A stretch of DNA of 64,000 nt from Sphaerochaetaceae bacterium (GCA_028532915.1 JAQQAI010000089.1:186001-250000); one strand, 5' to 3'. Counted from the stretch's first letter, positions 36,409 to 46,649 are shown. Notes: generated from the letters alone by a model not told the origin. Numbers and translations are program-made.

Positions 36409-38442
36409 ATGAACGATTCACTCACTAGAAACATTGGGATTATGGCTCATATCGATGCAGGTAAGACTACCACTACCGAACGTATCTTATATTATACAGG
36501 CGAAAACTATCGAATCGGCGAAGTCGATAACGGTGAGGCCTCGATGGATTTCATGGAACAGGAGCAGAACCGCGGAATCACGATAAGCAGTGCTGCCACG
36601 ACCTGCTACTGGAAAGATCACAAGATCAATATCATTGACACACCCGGACATGTCGATTTCACAGCTGAAGTCGAACGTTCTCTGCGCGTCCTTGACGGCG
36701 CTGTCGCCGTAGTCTGCGGTGTAAGCGGTGTGGAGGCACAGACGGAGACTGTCTGGCGGCAGGCAGACAAATATAAGGTCCCCCGGATCATATTCGTGAA
36801 CAAGATGGACCGTCTCGGTGCCGATTTCTACAGTGTGATAAAGGAACTTGAAAAAAAATTCTCCGCCACCTGCGTGCCTCTTTTCCTACCCATAGGAAGC
36901 GAATCGGATTTTTCCGGTGTCATCGATGTGCTGAATAAGGAGAAAATAACTTTCGAGATCGATGATTTCGGCTCTTCGATGAACCGAGAGCCCCTCGGTT
37001 CTGAATTTGAGGAGCTTCATTCAAAATGGTACGAATACCTCATTGATTCTGTCGCATCCTATTCGGATGAGATCACTGAGCTCTATTTCTCGGGCGAAGA
37101 AATCCCTCATGAGATGATCTGGGATGTCCTCAGGGAACAAACGATCGCAAGAGAACTCTACCCGACCTTTGTCGGAGCTTCACTTAAGAATATCGGAGTA
37201 CAGACACTCCTTGACGGGATCGTCCGATTTCTCCCTTCTCCTTTGGATATTCCTCCGATGAAAGGAGTCAGCATCAAGCACAACAAAGAGGTTGAGGTGA
37301 CGGTGAAACATGATCCGAAAGGTCAGCCTCTCGCCCTTATCTTCAAGATTCAGTATGACAGGGAAGCGGGGCCTCTATGTTTCGTAAGGGTCTATTCCGG
37401 TGTCATCAAAAAAGGAAGCGCGATTCTTAACATTACCAAGAAGAAGAGAGAACGGGTGAACCGCATAGTCAGGATGCATGCGAACAAACCTGAACCCATC
37501 GATTCTCTGAGCGCCGGCGATATCGGTGTCATCATCGGATTCAAACATGCTCAGACCGGCGATACCATCGGAAGCGAAGGGGCCCAGATTCTCCTTGAGA
37601 ACGTTGTTTTCCCCGAGCCGGTAATATCCGTAGCCATCGAATCGAAGACTCTCAGTGATCAGGCAAAACTCAAGAATGCCTTGAAGACTTTGAGCATCGA
37701 AGATCCCACGTTCACATGGAAAGAGAACTCCGACACAGGTCAGCTGGTCATAAGCGGAATGGGAGAACTGCATATCGATGTTCTCGTCACCCGGTTGACG
37801 AGCGAGATGAAAGTCGATGCAAGAGTCGGGAAACCTCAGGTAACCTATAGAGAATCGATAGCAGAGGAAGTCACAGTTGAAGAGACCTACAGCAAGATAC
37901 TCGGCGGAAAAGAACAGGAGGCGACAGTAGCTTTGACCATCCGTCCGCTACCGACAGGTTCCGGGGTGAAATTCATCTCTAACGTGCCTTCCAGAGACCT
38001 TCCTTCAGAATACCTTGACGCCATCAGGCGCGGGGTGAACAATTCTGTTCAGTCGGGAATACGGTACGGCTATGAAGTCGTCGATATCGAAGTGGTGCTC
38101 GAGAAAGCTCAATTCTCCCTTCTTACGGTCAGTGAATTGGCCTTTGAGGCGGCCAGTGCCCTCTGTTTCGAATCTGCCGGGATGAAAGCGGACCCGATTC
38201 TTCTTGAACCCATCATGAAAGTAGACATCACCGTACCGACGCAGTTCGTCGGAGAAGTGATGGCCTCACTTACGAGCAGAGGCGGTCTGATAAATTCGAT
38301 GGAGAGCCGCTCGAACGGAGACCATGTGATAGCGAAAGCTCCCCTTGCCCAGCTGTTCGGCTATTCCACGGCTCTGAGGTCATCGACCCAGGGAAGAGGT
38401 TCTTTCACGATGGAATTCTCCCATTTTGCCCGACAGAATTAA
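36409..38442 (+). CDS. Elongation factor G paralogue, spirochete EF-G2 type (ribosome recycling)
   Basis: A 677-residue translational GTPase with five EF-G domains. G1 is [13 protein letters not shown]3 is [16 protein letters not shown]4 is NKMD. The text resembles Borrelia burgdorferi EF-G2 (BB0691) far more than the translocating EF-G1, including the start [20 protein letters not shown] and the end [16 protein letters not shown]. That protein splits ribosomes with RRF and does not translocate, so recycling is the likely job; frr is also in this window (60922). The translocating EF-G is presumably elsewhere in the genome. The ATG at 36409 has AAGGA about 10 bases upstream. It is followed by a second, different EF-G gene. 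Confidence 0.9.
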   Translation: MNDSLTRNIGIMAHIDAGKTTTTERILYYTGENYRIGEVDNGEASMDFMEQEQNRGITISSAATTCYWKDHKINIIDTPGHVDFTAEVERSLRVLDGAVAVVCGVSGVEAQTETVWRQADKYKVPRIIFVNKMDRLGADFYSVIKELEKKFSATCVPLFLPIGSESDFSGVIDVLNKEKITFEIDDFGSSMNREPLGSEFEELHSKWYEYLIDSVASYSDEITELYFSGEEIPHEMIWDVLREQTIARELYPTFVGASLKNIGVQTLLDGIVRFLPSPLDIPPMKGVSIKHNKEVEVTVKHDPKGQPLALIFKIQYDREAGPLCFVRVYSGVIKKGSAILNITKKKRERVNRIVRMHANKPEPIDSLSAGDIGVIIGFKHAQTGDTIGSEGAQILLENVVFPEPVISVAIESKTLSDQAKLKNALKTLSIEDPTFTWKENSDTGQLVISGMGELHIDVLVTRLTSEMKVDARVGKPQVTYRESIAEEVTVEETYSKILGGKEQEATVALTIRPLPTGSGVKFISNVPSRDLPSEYLDAIRRGVNNSVQSGIRYGYEVVDIEVVLEKAQFSLLTVSELAFEAASALCFESAGMKADPILLEPIMKVDITVPTQFVGEVMASLTSRGGLINSMESRSNGDHVIAKAPLAQLFGYSTALRSSTQGRGSFTMEFSHFARQN

Positions 38443-38459
38443 CAATTTCTAATAATTGT

Positions 38460-38488
38460 TTGACAGACGCCCTCTATGGATTTACGAT
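38460..38488 (+). promoter_or_regulatory. Promoter of the divergent EF-G gene
   Basis: TTGACA (38460-38465) with a 17-base spacer to TACGAT (38483-38488). It lies 18 bases after the preceding EF-G gene, so the second paralogue can be made independently. The leader contains AGTATC and GATACT arms followed by a T-run. Confidence 0.7.
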
Positions 38489-38530
38489 ACTTCTTGAGTA
38501 TCTTTGATACTTTTTAATCAAGGAGGACAT

Positions 38531-40612
38531 ATGAGCGTATCCAGTACTGACCTAAGGAACATTGCTATCGTTGGGCATAATGGTACCGGGAAAACCTCAT
38601 TATTGGAACAAATCCTGTTTCAATGTGGAGTGATTTCCCGGGCTGAACAAATTTCTTCCGGGAAGACAGTTAGTGACTTCACGGAAGAGGAAATCGCACG
38701 GCAGATCTCTATTCACACTGCCATGGCACCTATCGAATTCGAGGGAAAACAAATAACTTTTCTTGATACACCGGGTACTGCCGATTTTATCGGAGAAGTT
38801 ATTAGTGCATTCAGATCGTGTGAGAATGCTCTCGTTTTAGTCGACGCCCGGGACGGAGCGCAGATCGAGACCATCAAGTTATGGAAGCGATTGAATGATC
38901 GAAACAAACCTCGTGCAGTGTTCATCAACAAATGCGACAGAGACCGTTCTGATTTCTTCGCGGCATTCACGAACCTGAAAGAACAGCTGCCGGCAACCTA
39001 CGTACCTGTCACCATCCCGATGGGATCCGGTGATTCCTTTGCCGGTGTGATCAATCTCATCGAGATGAAGGCCTACACCTTCGACGAGAACGGGAAAGAG
39101 AGCCAAATCGATATTCCTTCTGAATACAAAGATGTGGTTGATGAATATGAGCTGCTGCTCATCGAAGCTGCGGCGGAAGGAGCCGACGACCTGATAGAAA
39201 AATATTTCGATGAAGGAACACTTTCTCCCGAAGATATCCGCAGAGGATTGAGAGAAGGCCTTGTTGAAAACAGAATAGTTCCTGTTTTCGCAGGATCGGC
39301 CGAGAAAGGATCGGGTATCAACTCCCTTCTGATCTTCATCAAAAACAATTTCATTTCTCCGATAGGACGCCTCGACGAGATCATAGCTGATGAAGAGGTA
39401 AAGGAGATATCGATATCAGAAGAAGGTCCTGCGAGTGCCTATGTATTCAAGACCACGATAGACCAGTTTTCCGGAAAGCTCTCTTTCGTGAAAGTCGTTC
39501 AGGGCTCGATAGCCGGTGACACGGATCTGATGGATCCCAACGTCGGAAAGAAAGAACGGCCCGGAAAAGTCTACCACCTCATTGGAAAAAAACTAGTGGA
39601 AGTGCCGGTGCTGGTCGCCGGTGATATCGGTGTCATCGCAAAGAGCAATATTACCTATACGAATAGTACTCTCACTAACGGTGATCAGGGATATACATAT
39701 CTCCCCCTGAGATTCCCCCACCCCATCTATTCCCTCGCAATCGCCGCGGGAGATAAGAAGTCGGAAGACAAGATGAACGATGCCCTTCACCGTGTCATAG
39801 AAGAAGATCTTACTTTCCAGACTCATTTCAATGAAGAGACGAAGGAATCGACGGTAAGCGGAATGGGTGAACTTCATATCAATATGATTCTCGACAGAAT
39901 CAGGGAGAAACAGAAAGTCACCATCAACACGAAGCTTCCCAAGATCGCCTACAGGGAGACCATTACCCGAAAATCGGGCATCGTAGAGTATGCACACAAG
40001 AAACAATCGGGCGGCCACGGGCAGTACGGGAAGGTTCTTATCGAAATCGAACCTCTGCCCCGGGGAGAGTATTATTCGTTCACAAATGCGATAAAAGGCG
40101 GTTCTGTCTCCAAAGGCTATATGCCTGGAATCGAAAAAGGTCTTCATGATGCGATGGAAGAGGGATTTTTAGCCCATTATCCGCTGGTCGATATCGGAGT
40201 CACTATCGTCGACGGTAAAGAACATCCGGTTGATTCATCCGAAATGGCTTTCCGCCTCGCTGCCAAGGGAGCGATGAAAGCGGCGATAGAGAAAGCAGGC
40301 CCGGTTCTCCTCGAACCCTTCATGATGCTTCAGGTATATATCAACGACCAGTATCTCGGTGATATCCTGTCGGATCTGAGCGGAAAACGAGGAAGAGTTC
40401 TCGGACAGGAAGATATCGGAGGCGGTATCCAGCTTGTCAAAGCGGAAGTCCCCCAGTCCGAGATGCTCAACTACTCGATAGATCTGAAGAGCATGACAAG
40501 CGGGACAGGTTCTTTCGAAATGGAATTCAATCACTACGAGGCTGTTTCAGGCAGAATCGCAGACGATGTCATAAAGGCTGCGAAAGCGGCATTCGAAGAG
40601 GAAAACGGCTGA
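38531..40612 (+). CDS. Divergent elongation factor G-like GTPase
   Basis: A 693-residue EF-G homologue with all five domains, but of a separate lineage from its neighbour. G1 is GHNGTGKTS (G15-S23). The G3 motif reads DTPGTADF (79-86), so the His that activates GTP hydrolysis in EF-Tu and EF-G (DxPGH) is Thr83 here. G4 is NKCD. Domain IV (PRGEYYSFTNAIKGG) is intact. Such proteins occur in Thermus and other bacteria as a second EF-G with unclear function. The start is the ATG at 38531 after a very good AAGGAGG; nine earlier open codons are ignored. It ends at a bidirectional terminator. Confidence 0.88.
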   Translation: MSVSSTDLRNIAIVGHNGTGKTSLLEQILFQCGVISRAEQISSGKTVSDFTEEEIARQISIHTAMAPIEFEGKQITFLDTPGTADFIGEVISAFRSCENALVLVDARDGAQIETIKLWKRLNDRNKPRAVFINKCDRDRSDFFAAFTNLKEQLPATYVPVTIPMGSGDSFAGVINLIEMKAYTFDENGKESQIDIPSEYKDVVDEYELLLIEAAAEGADDLIEKYFDEGTLSPEDIRRGLREGLVENRIVPVFAGSAEKGSGINSLLIFIKNNFISPIGRLDEIIADEEVKEISISEEGPASAYVFKTTIDQFSGKLSFVKVVQGSIAGDTDLMDPNVGKKERPGKVYHLIGKKLVEVPVLVAGDIGVIAKSNITYTNSTLTNGDQGYTYLPLRFPHPIYSLAIAAGDKKSEDKMNDALHRVIEEDLTFQTHFNEETKESTVSGMGELHINMILDRIREKQKVTINTKLPKIAYRETITRKSGIVEYAHKKQSGGHGQYGKVLIEIEPLPRGEYYSFTNAIKGGSVSKGYMPGIEKGLHDAMEEGFLAHYPLVDIGVTIVDGKEHPVDSSEMAFRLAAKGAMKAAIEKAGPVLLEPFMMLQVYINDQYLGDILSDLSGKRGRVLGQEDIGGGIQLVKAEVPQSEMLNYSIDLKSMTSGTGSFEMEFNHYEAVSGRIADDVIKAAKAAFEEENG

Positions 40613-40633
40613 TAAAAAAGGCTGTAAATCACT

Positions 40634-40667
40634 GGGTTGGAAGAGATCTTCCAGCCCTATTTTTTTT
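40634..40667. terminator. Bidirectional terminator between the EF-G-like gene and trmB
   Basis: A long hairpin (GGGTTGGAAGA against TCTTCCAGCCC, one wobble pair) is followed by TATTTTTTTT on the plus strand. Read from trmB, the stem is preceded by an A-run and followed some bases later by CCTTTTTT. The plus-strand T-run overlaps the end of trmB. Confidence 0.85.
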
Positions 40668-41364
40668 CCACCCATATTTCATTGATCGGATACTCTTTCT
40701 CGAGCCCCTTCTTCTCGAACACGGTCACCGGCCTCCAGCTCGCGGGTTCGGCAAAACCTCCGTATGGGTTGTTCAGCTGTTCGACCGCATCGAATACCTC
40801 CACCATCTGATAGGCATACTCTTCCCAGTCGGTTACACAGTAGATATATCCACCCTTTTTCAGTTTCCGGGCAAGAAGCTGTGCGAATGGGACCTGAATC
40901 AGCCGTCGTTTATGGTGTCTCTTCTTCGGCCAGGGGTCGGGGAAGAAGATATGGAAACCGTCAACCGATTCATCCCGAATCATATCGTTGAGAACCGAGA
41001 CGGCATCGAATCTGATGAGTCTGAGATTTTCGATTCTGTCGGTACCCGCCTGATGCAGCAGTTTCGTGAATCCGTTGAGAAACACCTCGATACCGATGAA
41101 ATTCCTGTCGCTCATTCTCAAAGACATCTCTCTTGTGCTCGTTCCATTACCGAAACCGATTTCGATGATGAGTTTCTGATCCTTTTCGAAATAGTCATTA
41201 TAATCGATGAATCCGTTTTTGTACGGTATCACATATCGGTCACTGAATTTCTCAACGGCATCAAGCTGATACTGTGAGAGTTTCCCTTTTCTCAGAACGA
41301 AGCTTCTGACAGCCCTTTTCCCGTTCTCATCTGCCTTATCGACTCGTCCGTTCAAAATATCCAT
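40657..41364 (-). CDS. trmB: tRNA (guanine-N7-)-methyltransferase
   Basis: A 235-residue SAM-dependent enzyme that methylates G46 in tRNA. The SAM site is IIEIGFGNGTSTREM, and the family signature HIFFPDPWPKKRHHKRRL follows near the middle. The end carries the usual NPYGGF and a C-terminal EK tail. The start was set at the ATG at 41364 (MDILNGR) with AGGGA upstream; the longer frame begins at a TTG inside mfd. It follows mfd by 13 bases and is likely cotranscribed with it. Confidence 0.94.
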   Translation of the reverse strand: MDILNGRVDKADENGKRAVRSFVLRKGKLSQYQLDAVEKFSDRYVIPYKNGFIDYNDYFEKDQKLIIEIGFGNGTSTREMSLRMSDRNFIGIEVFLNGFTKLLHQAGTDRIENLRLIRFDAVSVLNDMIRDESVDGFHIFFPDPWPKKRHHKRRLIQVPFAQLLARKLKKGGYIYCVTDWEEYAYQMVEVFDAVEQLNNPYGGFAEPASWRPVTVFEKKGLEKEYPINEIWVEKK

Positions 41365-41377
41365 ATGTATCGTTTCC

Positions 41378-44300
41378 CTATAATAATCGCTGTAAGGTCT
41401 CAAGGATGAACACTGACTTATCCTTCAATGAGACTGCATCTGTTTTTAACACAAGAACATTCATTCGTCTACTGTCCAATGCGACTTTCTTCTGTCTGAG
41501 ACGGATCAGTTCCATCACCTTATCGATAGAGATGTCCTTCACCTTTTTGAAGGTGACGTTAACCACCCCGTTTCTCTCTTTAAGATGCTGGATTGACAGC
41601 TTTTTACAGATGATCTTCAGTTCCGCGATATACATCAGATTCGCAACGACTTCAGGCATCTCTCCGAATCTCGATTCCAGCTCGCCTGTAAGCGACTGCA
41701 GCTGATCATCACTGTTTATCGAGGATATCTTCTTGTATATTTCGAATTTGATCGAGGGTTCGCTGATATAGGTGTCGGGAATGAAACCTGAATAGTCGAG
41801 TTCAAGGAAGACTTCGTTATCGTCTATCACTTTGTTCTCTTTCGTTAGTGTAGCGATGGCCTCATCAAGGATCCTCATATACATATCAAGGCCCACGGAT
41901 GCCAGCTGTCCGCTCTGTTCTTTTCCCAGGAGATTTCCGGTTCCTCTGATTTCCATATCCTTCATGGCTATCTTGAAACCGCTTCCCAGTTCAGTATGTT
42001 CACTGATCACCTTCAGCCGTTTGATCGCGATCTCGCTGAGCTGAGCCATATGGGGATAGAACAGGTAGGCGAAAGCCTCCTGATCGCTTCGTCCCACTCT
42101 TCCTCTCAGCTGATAGAGCTGGCTGATCCCGTAGCGGTCTGCACGGTCAATGATAATGGTATTCACATTCGGGATGTCTATCCCGTTTTCGATGAGTGTC
42201 GTCGAGACCAGTACATGTATACCCTGATGGATGAACCGGTGCATCACATCCTCGATATGATGTGAATCCATCTGCCCGTGAACCATCTCCACGATCAGTT
42301 CAGGTATCTGTGACTGAAGCATACTCATCACCTCATCAAGAGAATCGATCCGGTTGTGCAGGTAGAAGACCTGCCCTCCCCGGTTCATCTCGAATCGTAT
42401 CGCGTCTACCACGGTTTTGATGTCAAATTCCTTTATCACTGTTTTGATCGCTCTTCTCTGAATCGGAGGAGTCGTAAGCAGCGACATGTCACGTATTTTA
42501 AGAAGGGACATATAGAGAGTCCTCGGAATCGGGGTGGCCGATAGCGCAATCGAGTCGATATTGGCTTTCAGCTCTTTCATCTTCTCTTTGTCTTTCACAC
42601 CGAAACGCTGTTCTTCGTCGATGATCAGCAGTCCGAGATCCCTGAACACCACATCCTTCTGCAGAAGCCGGTGGGTTCCAACCAGTATATCGACCTTCCC
42701 CTCTTTCACTCTCTTGAGAATATCTTTCTGTTCTTTCTTTCCGATGATCCTGCTTACCACTTCAGATTTGACCGGAAACGATCCCAGTCTTTTCACAAGT
42801 GTCTCATGGTGCTGTTCGGCCAAAATCGTCGTGGGAGCGAGAAAAGCCACCTGTTTTCCGGCCATAACTGCCTTGAATGCCGCTCTGAGGGCGATCTCGG
42901 TCTTCCCGTATCCGACATCACCGCATACGAGACGGTCCATCACGATAGGAGATTCCATGTCCCTCTTGATATCTTCCACACAGACAAGCTGATCTTCGGT
43001 CTCTTCGAATGGGAAAGAAGCTTCGAACTCCATCTGCCAGTCGGTATCTTTGGGAAACGGATAGCCTTTTGAACTTTTCCTTTTAGCATACAGCTCTATG
43101 AGTCTCGAGGCCAGCTGCTCGGCACTTTTGCGGGCACGGGCCTTCTTGGTCTCCCACCCCTGTCCGCCTATCTTATCGAGTTTAGGCTTCTTCCCTTCAC
43201 TGCCGATATAACGCTGGATCAGATTTGCCTGCTCGATGGGAACGAAGAGAATCTCCTTGTCGGCATATTCGATCTTGATATAATCGCGCTCTCTTTTCGA
43301 CATGGATACCCGGTCGATCTTCTCGAACCGTCCGATACCGTAATTGACATGTACCACATAATCGCCTTCATTCAGGTCGACGAATGAATCGAGAGGAGAA
43401 GAGTTCACTTTATGGAGTGTCTTATTGACGATCTTTCTTCTTCCGAAGATCTCGTGGTCGCACAGTACACTCAGTTTCTTCTCTGCGATGGTAAACCCGC
43501 CGCTGAGCTCTTCCTCGTGTATCGTAAGGGAGGGAAAGGTACTGAGCATTGATGCAAGTCTCTTCTTCTGAAGTTCACTCCCGGCATAGACGGCCACCGA
43601 ATATCCATTGTGAAACAGGTTTGTGAGATCTTCTTTCAGAAGGACGAAATTGCCGAAATAGGAATGTGGTCCGTCGACATCGAAGGTGTAGCACCCTTCA
43701 GTCTGACCTTTTACCTCTGCGACTGTCGTACAGCGTGAACACCTGCTGTAGAATGAGGGAAAGTCGAAGAGGATCCGATCCGGTTTGGGAGCGTCCCGGT
43801 CTTTGAGGAACTTGTCTCTGTAGAGAGCTTTCGCCTCAAGCGTAAGAGAATGAAATGAGGAATCCAGCCGTTCTTTTCCTATAAAGAACAGATAATCAAG
43901 AGGGCTGATATAATCGTCGATACTTCCCCACACCTCCATATCATTTTCATCGAGAAGGTTGAAGGTGAATTTGGAAAGGGTCTTGAGAGTCTCCTGTGTG
44001 GAGGGATCGAAAGTCGTGATCTTCTCGATCAGATTCCAGTCTCCGTGAATACGGTACGGAACATCGCTTCCGTGGGGAAAAAGATCGAAGATCTCTCCAT
44101 GAGATGAGAACTCTCCGGGAACTGTCGTAATCGGGGAGCGGTAGTAGCCCGAACGGACAAGCAGTTCGCTCAAAGAGGTTGGATCGAACTGGTCATGCAG
44201 ATGTACCGACACCTTCGATTTTTCGATATGATCTTTCATAGGTACGGGAGAGACGAAGGTCCTCAGAGGAATGATGATGACGTTGCTCGTTGTCGTGTGA

Positions 44301-44626
44301 AGGGACTGAAAGGCTCTCACCATCTCATATTCGTCGTCGCTTCCCTCGAAAGGACTGTAGAGTTTCTTACCGGTAGAAGGTATGAGCACAGACGAAACCG
44401 ATGTCGCATCCATATCTCTTTTCAGCTGAAGTGCCGTCTCCTGTGTTGGAACGAGCACCCAGGTCCTTCTGTTGAGATAATTTGCGTAGGTTCCAATCGC
44501 CACTGCAAGCGGATACCCGTGAAGTCCGTCCACATAAGAAGGGAGATCACTATTTCTCTTGAATGCCTTGTACGCTTCGCTGCTTTTGATATAGGATTGG
44601 ACCTGATGTTGGATGTGCTCTTTCAT
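41378..44626 (-). CDS. mfd: Transcription-repair coupling factor
   Basis: A 1082-residue motor ATPase that frees stalled RNA polymerase and recruits UvrA. An N-terminal UvrB-like part is followed by an RNA-polymerase-interacting domain (around GDYVVHVNYGIGRF), then a RecG-like helicase core with CGDVGYGKTEIALRAAF (Walker A), DEEQRFG (Walker B), TATPIPRTL, and RGRVGRSDQEAFAYL. The C-terminal domain ends near 1070. The start was set at ATG 44626 (MKEHIQ); a TTG further upstream is weaker. It works together with uvrA, which is also in this window. It is divergent from the inositol-phosphatase-like gene with only 38 bases between. Confidence 0.97.
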   Translation of the reverse strand: MKEHIQHQVQSYIKSSEAYKAFKRNSDLPSYVDGLHGYPLAVAIGTYANYLNRRTWVLVPTQETALQLKRDMDATSVSSVLIPSTGKKLYSPFEGSDDEYEMVRAFQSLHTTTSNVIIIPLRTFVSPVPMKDHIEKSKVSVHLHDQFDPTSLSELLVRSGYYRSPITTVPGEFSSHGEIFDLFPHGSDVPYRIHGDWNLIEKITTFDPSTQETLKTLSKFTFNLLDENDMEVWGSIDDYISPLDYLFFIGKERLDSSFHSLTLEAKALYRDKFLKDRDAPKPDRILFDFPSFYSRCSRCTTVAEVKGQTEGCYTFDVDGPHSYFGNFVLLKEDLTNLFHNGYSVAVYAGSELQKKRLASMLSTFPSLTIHEEELSGGFTIAEKKLSVLCDHEIFGRRKIVNKTLHKVNSSPLDSFVDLNEGDYVVHVNYGIGRFEKIDRVSMSKRERDYIKIEYADKEILFVPIEQANLIQRYIGSEGKKPKLDKIGGQGWETKKARARKSAEQLASRLIELYAKRKSSKGYPFPKDTDWQMEFEASFPFEETEDQLVCVEDIKRDMESPIVMDRLVCGDVGYGKTEIALRAAFKAVMAGKQVAFLAPTTILAEQHHETLVKRLGSFPVKSEVVSRIIGKKEQKDILKRVKEGKVDILVGTHRLLQKDVVFRDLGLLIIDEEQRFGVKDKEKMKELKANIDSIALSATPIPRTLYMSLLKIRDMSLLTTPPIQRRAIKTVIKEFDIKTVVDAIRFEMNRGGQVFYLHNRIDSLDEVMSMLQSQIPELIVEMVHGQMDSHHIEDVMHRFIHQGIHVLVSTTLIENGIDIPNVNTIIIDRADRYGISQLYQLRGRVGRSDQEAFAYLFYPHMAQLSEIAIKRLKVISEHTELGSGFKIAMKDMEIRGTGNLLGKEQSGQLASVGLDMYMRILDEAIATLTKENKVIDDNEVFLELDYSGFIPDTYISEPSIKFEIYKKISSINSDDQLQSLTGELESRFGEMPEVVANLMYIAELKIICKKLSIQHLKERNGVVNVTFKKVKDISIDKVMELIRLRQKKVALDSRRMNVLVLKTDAVSLKDKSVFILETLQRLL

Positions 44627-44664
44627 AACCGAACTTACCCTATCATAGAGAGGAAAGGTGTTCA

Positions 44665-45453
44665 ATGGATAAATTTGACCGATTACAGCTGAAAATTTTG
44701 GAAATGGGAGAATATGCCTGCGAGAGCCAGAAGGATATTCACCGTGACTACAAGAATGACGGAAGTGTGCTTACTCAGGTGGACACATTCATCAATAATG
44801 CCCTGAGCGAACAGATCGCAGAATTGTTTCCCCGGGCGAATATCATCACTGAAGAATCGCTGTCTGACTTTGATCCAAAAAAAGAGATGACTTTCATACT
44901 CGATCCTATAGACGGCACAGATGTCTACTCGCAGGGGCTTCCTGGATGGTGTATCTCCATCGGCATCCTAGACCGCCGAAGGACAGCTGTCGGAGCGATG
45001 GTACATGCTCCCCGATGGGGACTGAGCAGAGACGAAGGCCTTCTTCTCAGGCTCGATCCCGGCTGTGAAATGATGATGAACGGAAAACCTTACAGCTCTC
45101 CTCTCGCCAAAAACGGACTCGAACAGCTCGCGATGGCATCTCATGCTCCCCGTTATGTCGATATCACCAGATTTAAAGGAAAGATCAGATGCTACGGATC
45201 GAACATCCTCCACATGATCAGTCCTCTCATCCATAATCACATACAGGGATCGATCTCGGTACCCTGCTTCGCATGGGACATCGCCGGAGCACATGCCCTT
45301 CTCTCTTCTCAGAATCTGCCGACTGTCTACAGTGACGGCAGAATATTCGAATACGATGATGCGATCCTAAGAGACAGAAAAAAATTCAACGGGATATTAT
45401 ACAGCGGAACCGCAGAGGCTGTGAGCGCCATGCGGCAGATCTTCAGGGTATGA
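44665..45453 (+). CDS. Inositol monophosphatase-family protein
   Basis: A 262-residue metal-dependent phosphatase of the IMPase/FBPase/CysQ superfamily. The metal and phosphate motifs are IITEESL (the Glu ligand), LDPIDGTDVY, and the C-terminal WDIAGAHALL. The substrate could be inositol phosphate, fructose bisphosphate, PAP or another small phosphate; nothing in the sequence decides. The ATG at 44665 has AGGAAAGG upstream. The 3' end overlaps the queuosine-precursor transporter gene by 11 bases in convergent orientation. Confidence 0.9.
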   Translation: MDKFDRLQLKILEMGEYACESQKDIHRDYKNDGSVLTQVDTFINNALSEQIAELFPRANIITEESLSDFDPKKEMTFILDPIDGTDVYSQGLPGWCISIGILDRRRTAVGAMVHAPRWGLSRDEGLLLRLDPGCEMMMNGKPYSSPLAKNGLEQLAMASHAPRYVDITRFKGKIRCYGSNILHMISPLIHNHIQGSISVPCFAWDIAGAHALLSSQNLPTVYSDGRIFEYDDAILRDRKKFNGILYSGTAEAVSAMRQIFRV

Positions 45454-46129
45454 TATTCCTGCTGTGCCATTTTTTCGCCAGATAGATGAACGGTGTATCG
45501 GCCATTGCCACCACGACCTTCAGCACGTATGTTGTAAGAAGGATCTCCCACAAAACACTCATCCCGAAGACCCCGTAGAAAGCGACGAACGTGAAGATCA
45601 CACTGTCGATGAGCTGGCTTATCATCGTGGAGCCGTTGTTTCTCAGCCATAGCAGCGAGTTGGAAGGAAAATGCTCTTTTATTCTTGCATAGGCGAAGAT
45701 ATCGTGGAATTGAGCCGCAGTATAGGCAAGAAGCGATGCGATCGCTATTCTCGGCATGACGGCAAAGATCGTTACCATACTCTCATGTACGAAATCACTT
45801 TGAGCCGGTGCGAACTGCAGAGCGAGGTTCATCATGACCGTCATGACGATCATCGAGAAGAACCCGATGGTAACAGCTCTTTTCGCATCCTCTTTCGTAT
45901 AACATTCACTGAGAATATCGGTTGCGAGAAAACTGGTCGCATAGACGATATTACCCAGTGTCGCCTCGAGTGAAAAAAGCTGAACAGTCTTGGTGACCTG
46001 GATGTTGGCGATGATCACCGAAATCGGTATCCAGATAAACAGTCCGGCCTTCCCCCAGAGGCGGAATGCCGCCATGATGAGGACGAAATTCAAAAGCAGC
46101 ATCACAAGCCACCACAGTTCATTAATCAT
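45443..46129 (-). CDS. Queuosine precursor transporter, YhhQ/VUT family
   Basis: A 228-residue inner-membrane protein with about six hydrophobic helices. The family segments ANIQVTKTVQLFSLEATLGNIVYATSFLATDILSECYTKEDAKRAV and WLRNNGSTMISQLIDSVIFTFVAFYG are clear (only parts shown: SFLATDILSE and TMISQLIDS). E. coli YhhQ imports preQ0 and preQ1; members of the family in other bacteria import queuine. It is the last gene of an ACT-THEP1-YhhQ operon, and its start overlaps the THEP1 gene by eight bases, which points to coupled translation. The 3' end runs convergently into the IMPase gene. Confidence 0.9.
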   Translation of the reverse strand: MINELWWLVMLLLNFVLIMAAFRLWGKAGLFIWIPISVIIANIQVTKTVQLFSLEATLGNIVYATSFLATDILSECYTKEDAKRAVTIGFFSMIVMTVMMNLALQFAPAQSDFVHESMVTIFAVMPRIAIASLLAYTAAQFHDIFAYARIKEHFPSNSLLWLRNNGSTMISQLIDSVIFTFVAFYGVFGMSVLWEILLTTYVLKVVVAMADTPFIYLAKKWHSRNIIP

Positions 46130-46649
46130 GTATTACCCTCTCATATGCACTGTCGGAATCAGTGCCGCTGTCGATGACTATCAGTTCATTCTCATCTATA
46201 GAGAAATATTCGCAGACCTGTGTGAGAAATTCTTCACGCACATTGAAGATGATTCTTCCCCCGAAATTCTTCAGTGCATCTGTGAAAGATGGATAGAATC
46301 CCCCTTTTTGCAGTTCCAAAAGACCTATCTCGTCGAATATCAGGTAATCGGATCCATCGCAGGCTTTCATGATCTGAGCATTAGCCCAGTCAAATGCGCT
46401 CTGATCGATGAAAAAGCATTTAAACTTCTCCCATCGGTCGTGCTGTTGTCGATCGAGGATCGTCCTTACTTCACCTGTATGCTGATCACTGAGTTGATAC
46501 ATATTCTTTTTCTGATGAGGAAGTGAGGGGACCTGTATCATGCCTCCGATGACAGCTCCGTCCAGATCGATGAGAGAACAGAGTGCGTACATGAGATGTG
46601 TCTTCCCTCCGTTCTTCTCTCCTTTGATGCAGATCAGTCTCCGTTTCAT
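46122..46649 (-). CDS. THEP1-like nucleoside triphosphatase
   Basis: A 175-residue P-loop protein: Walker A GEKNGGKT near the start, Walker B YLIFDEIGLLEL in the middle. This combination, including the EIG-x-x-EL motif, is typical of the THEP1 group, which hydrolyses nucleoside triphosphates in vitro and resembles small-molecule kinases. The natural substrate is unknown. The ATG at 46649 is nine bases after AGGAGG; a GTG one codon earlier overlaps the stop of the ACT gene. Its end overlaps the yhhQ-type transporter gene. The context suggests a role with a purine-like ligand or transport, but that is inference. Confidence 0.8.
   Translation of the reverse strand: MKRRLICIKGEKNGGKTHLMYALCSLIDLDGAVIGGMIQVPSLPHQKKNMYQLSDQHTGEVRTILDRQQHDRWEKFKCFFIDQSAFDWANAQIMKACDGSDYLIFDEIGLLELQKGGFYPSFTDALKNFGGRIIFNVREEFLTQVCEYFSIDENELIVIDSGTDSDSAYERVIHD

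Noticed and set aside
36409-40612. The two EF-G genes as a recent duplication or a broken gene
   Set aside because: They are full length and differ in G1, switch and G3 motifs, so they are old paralogues.
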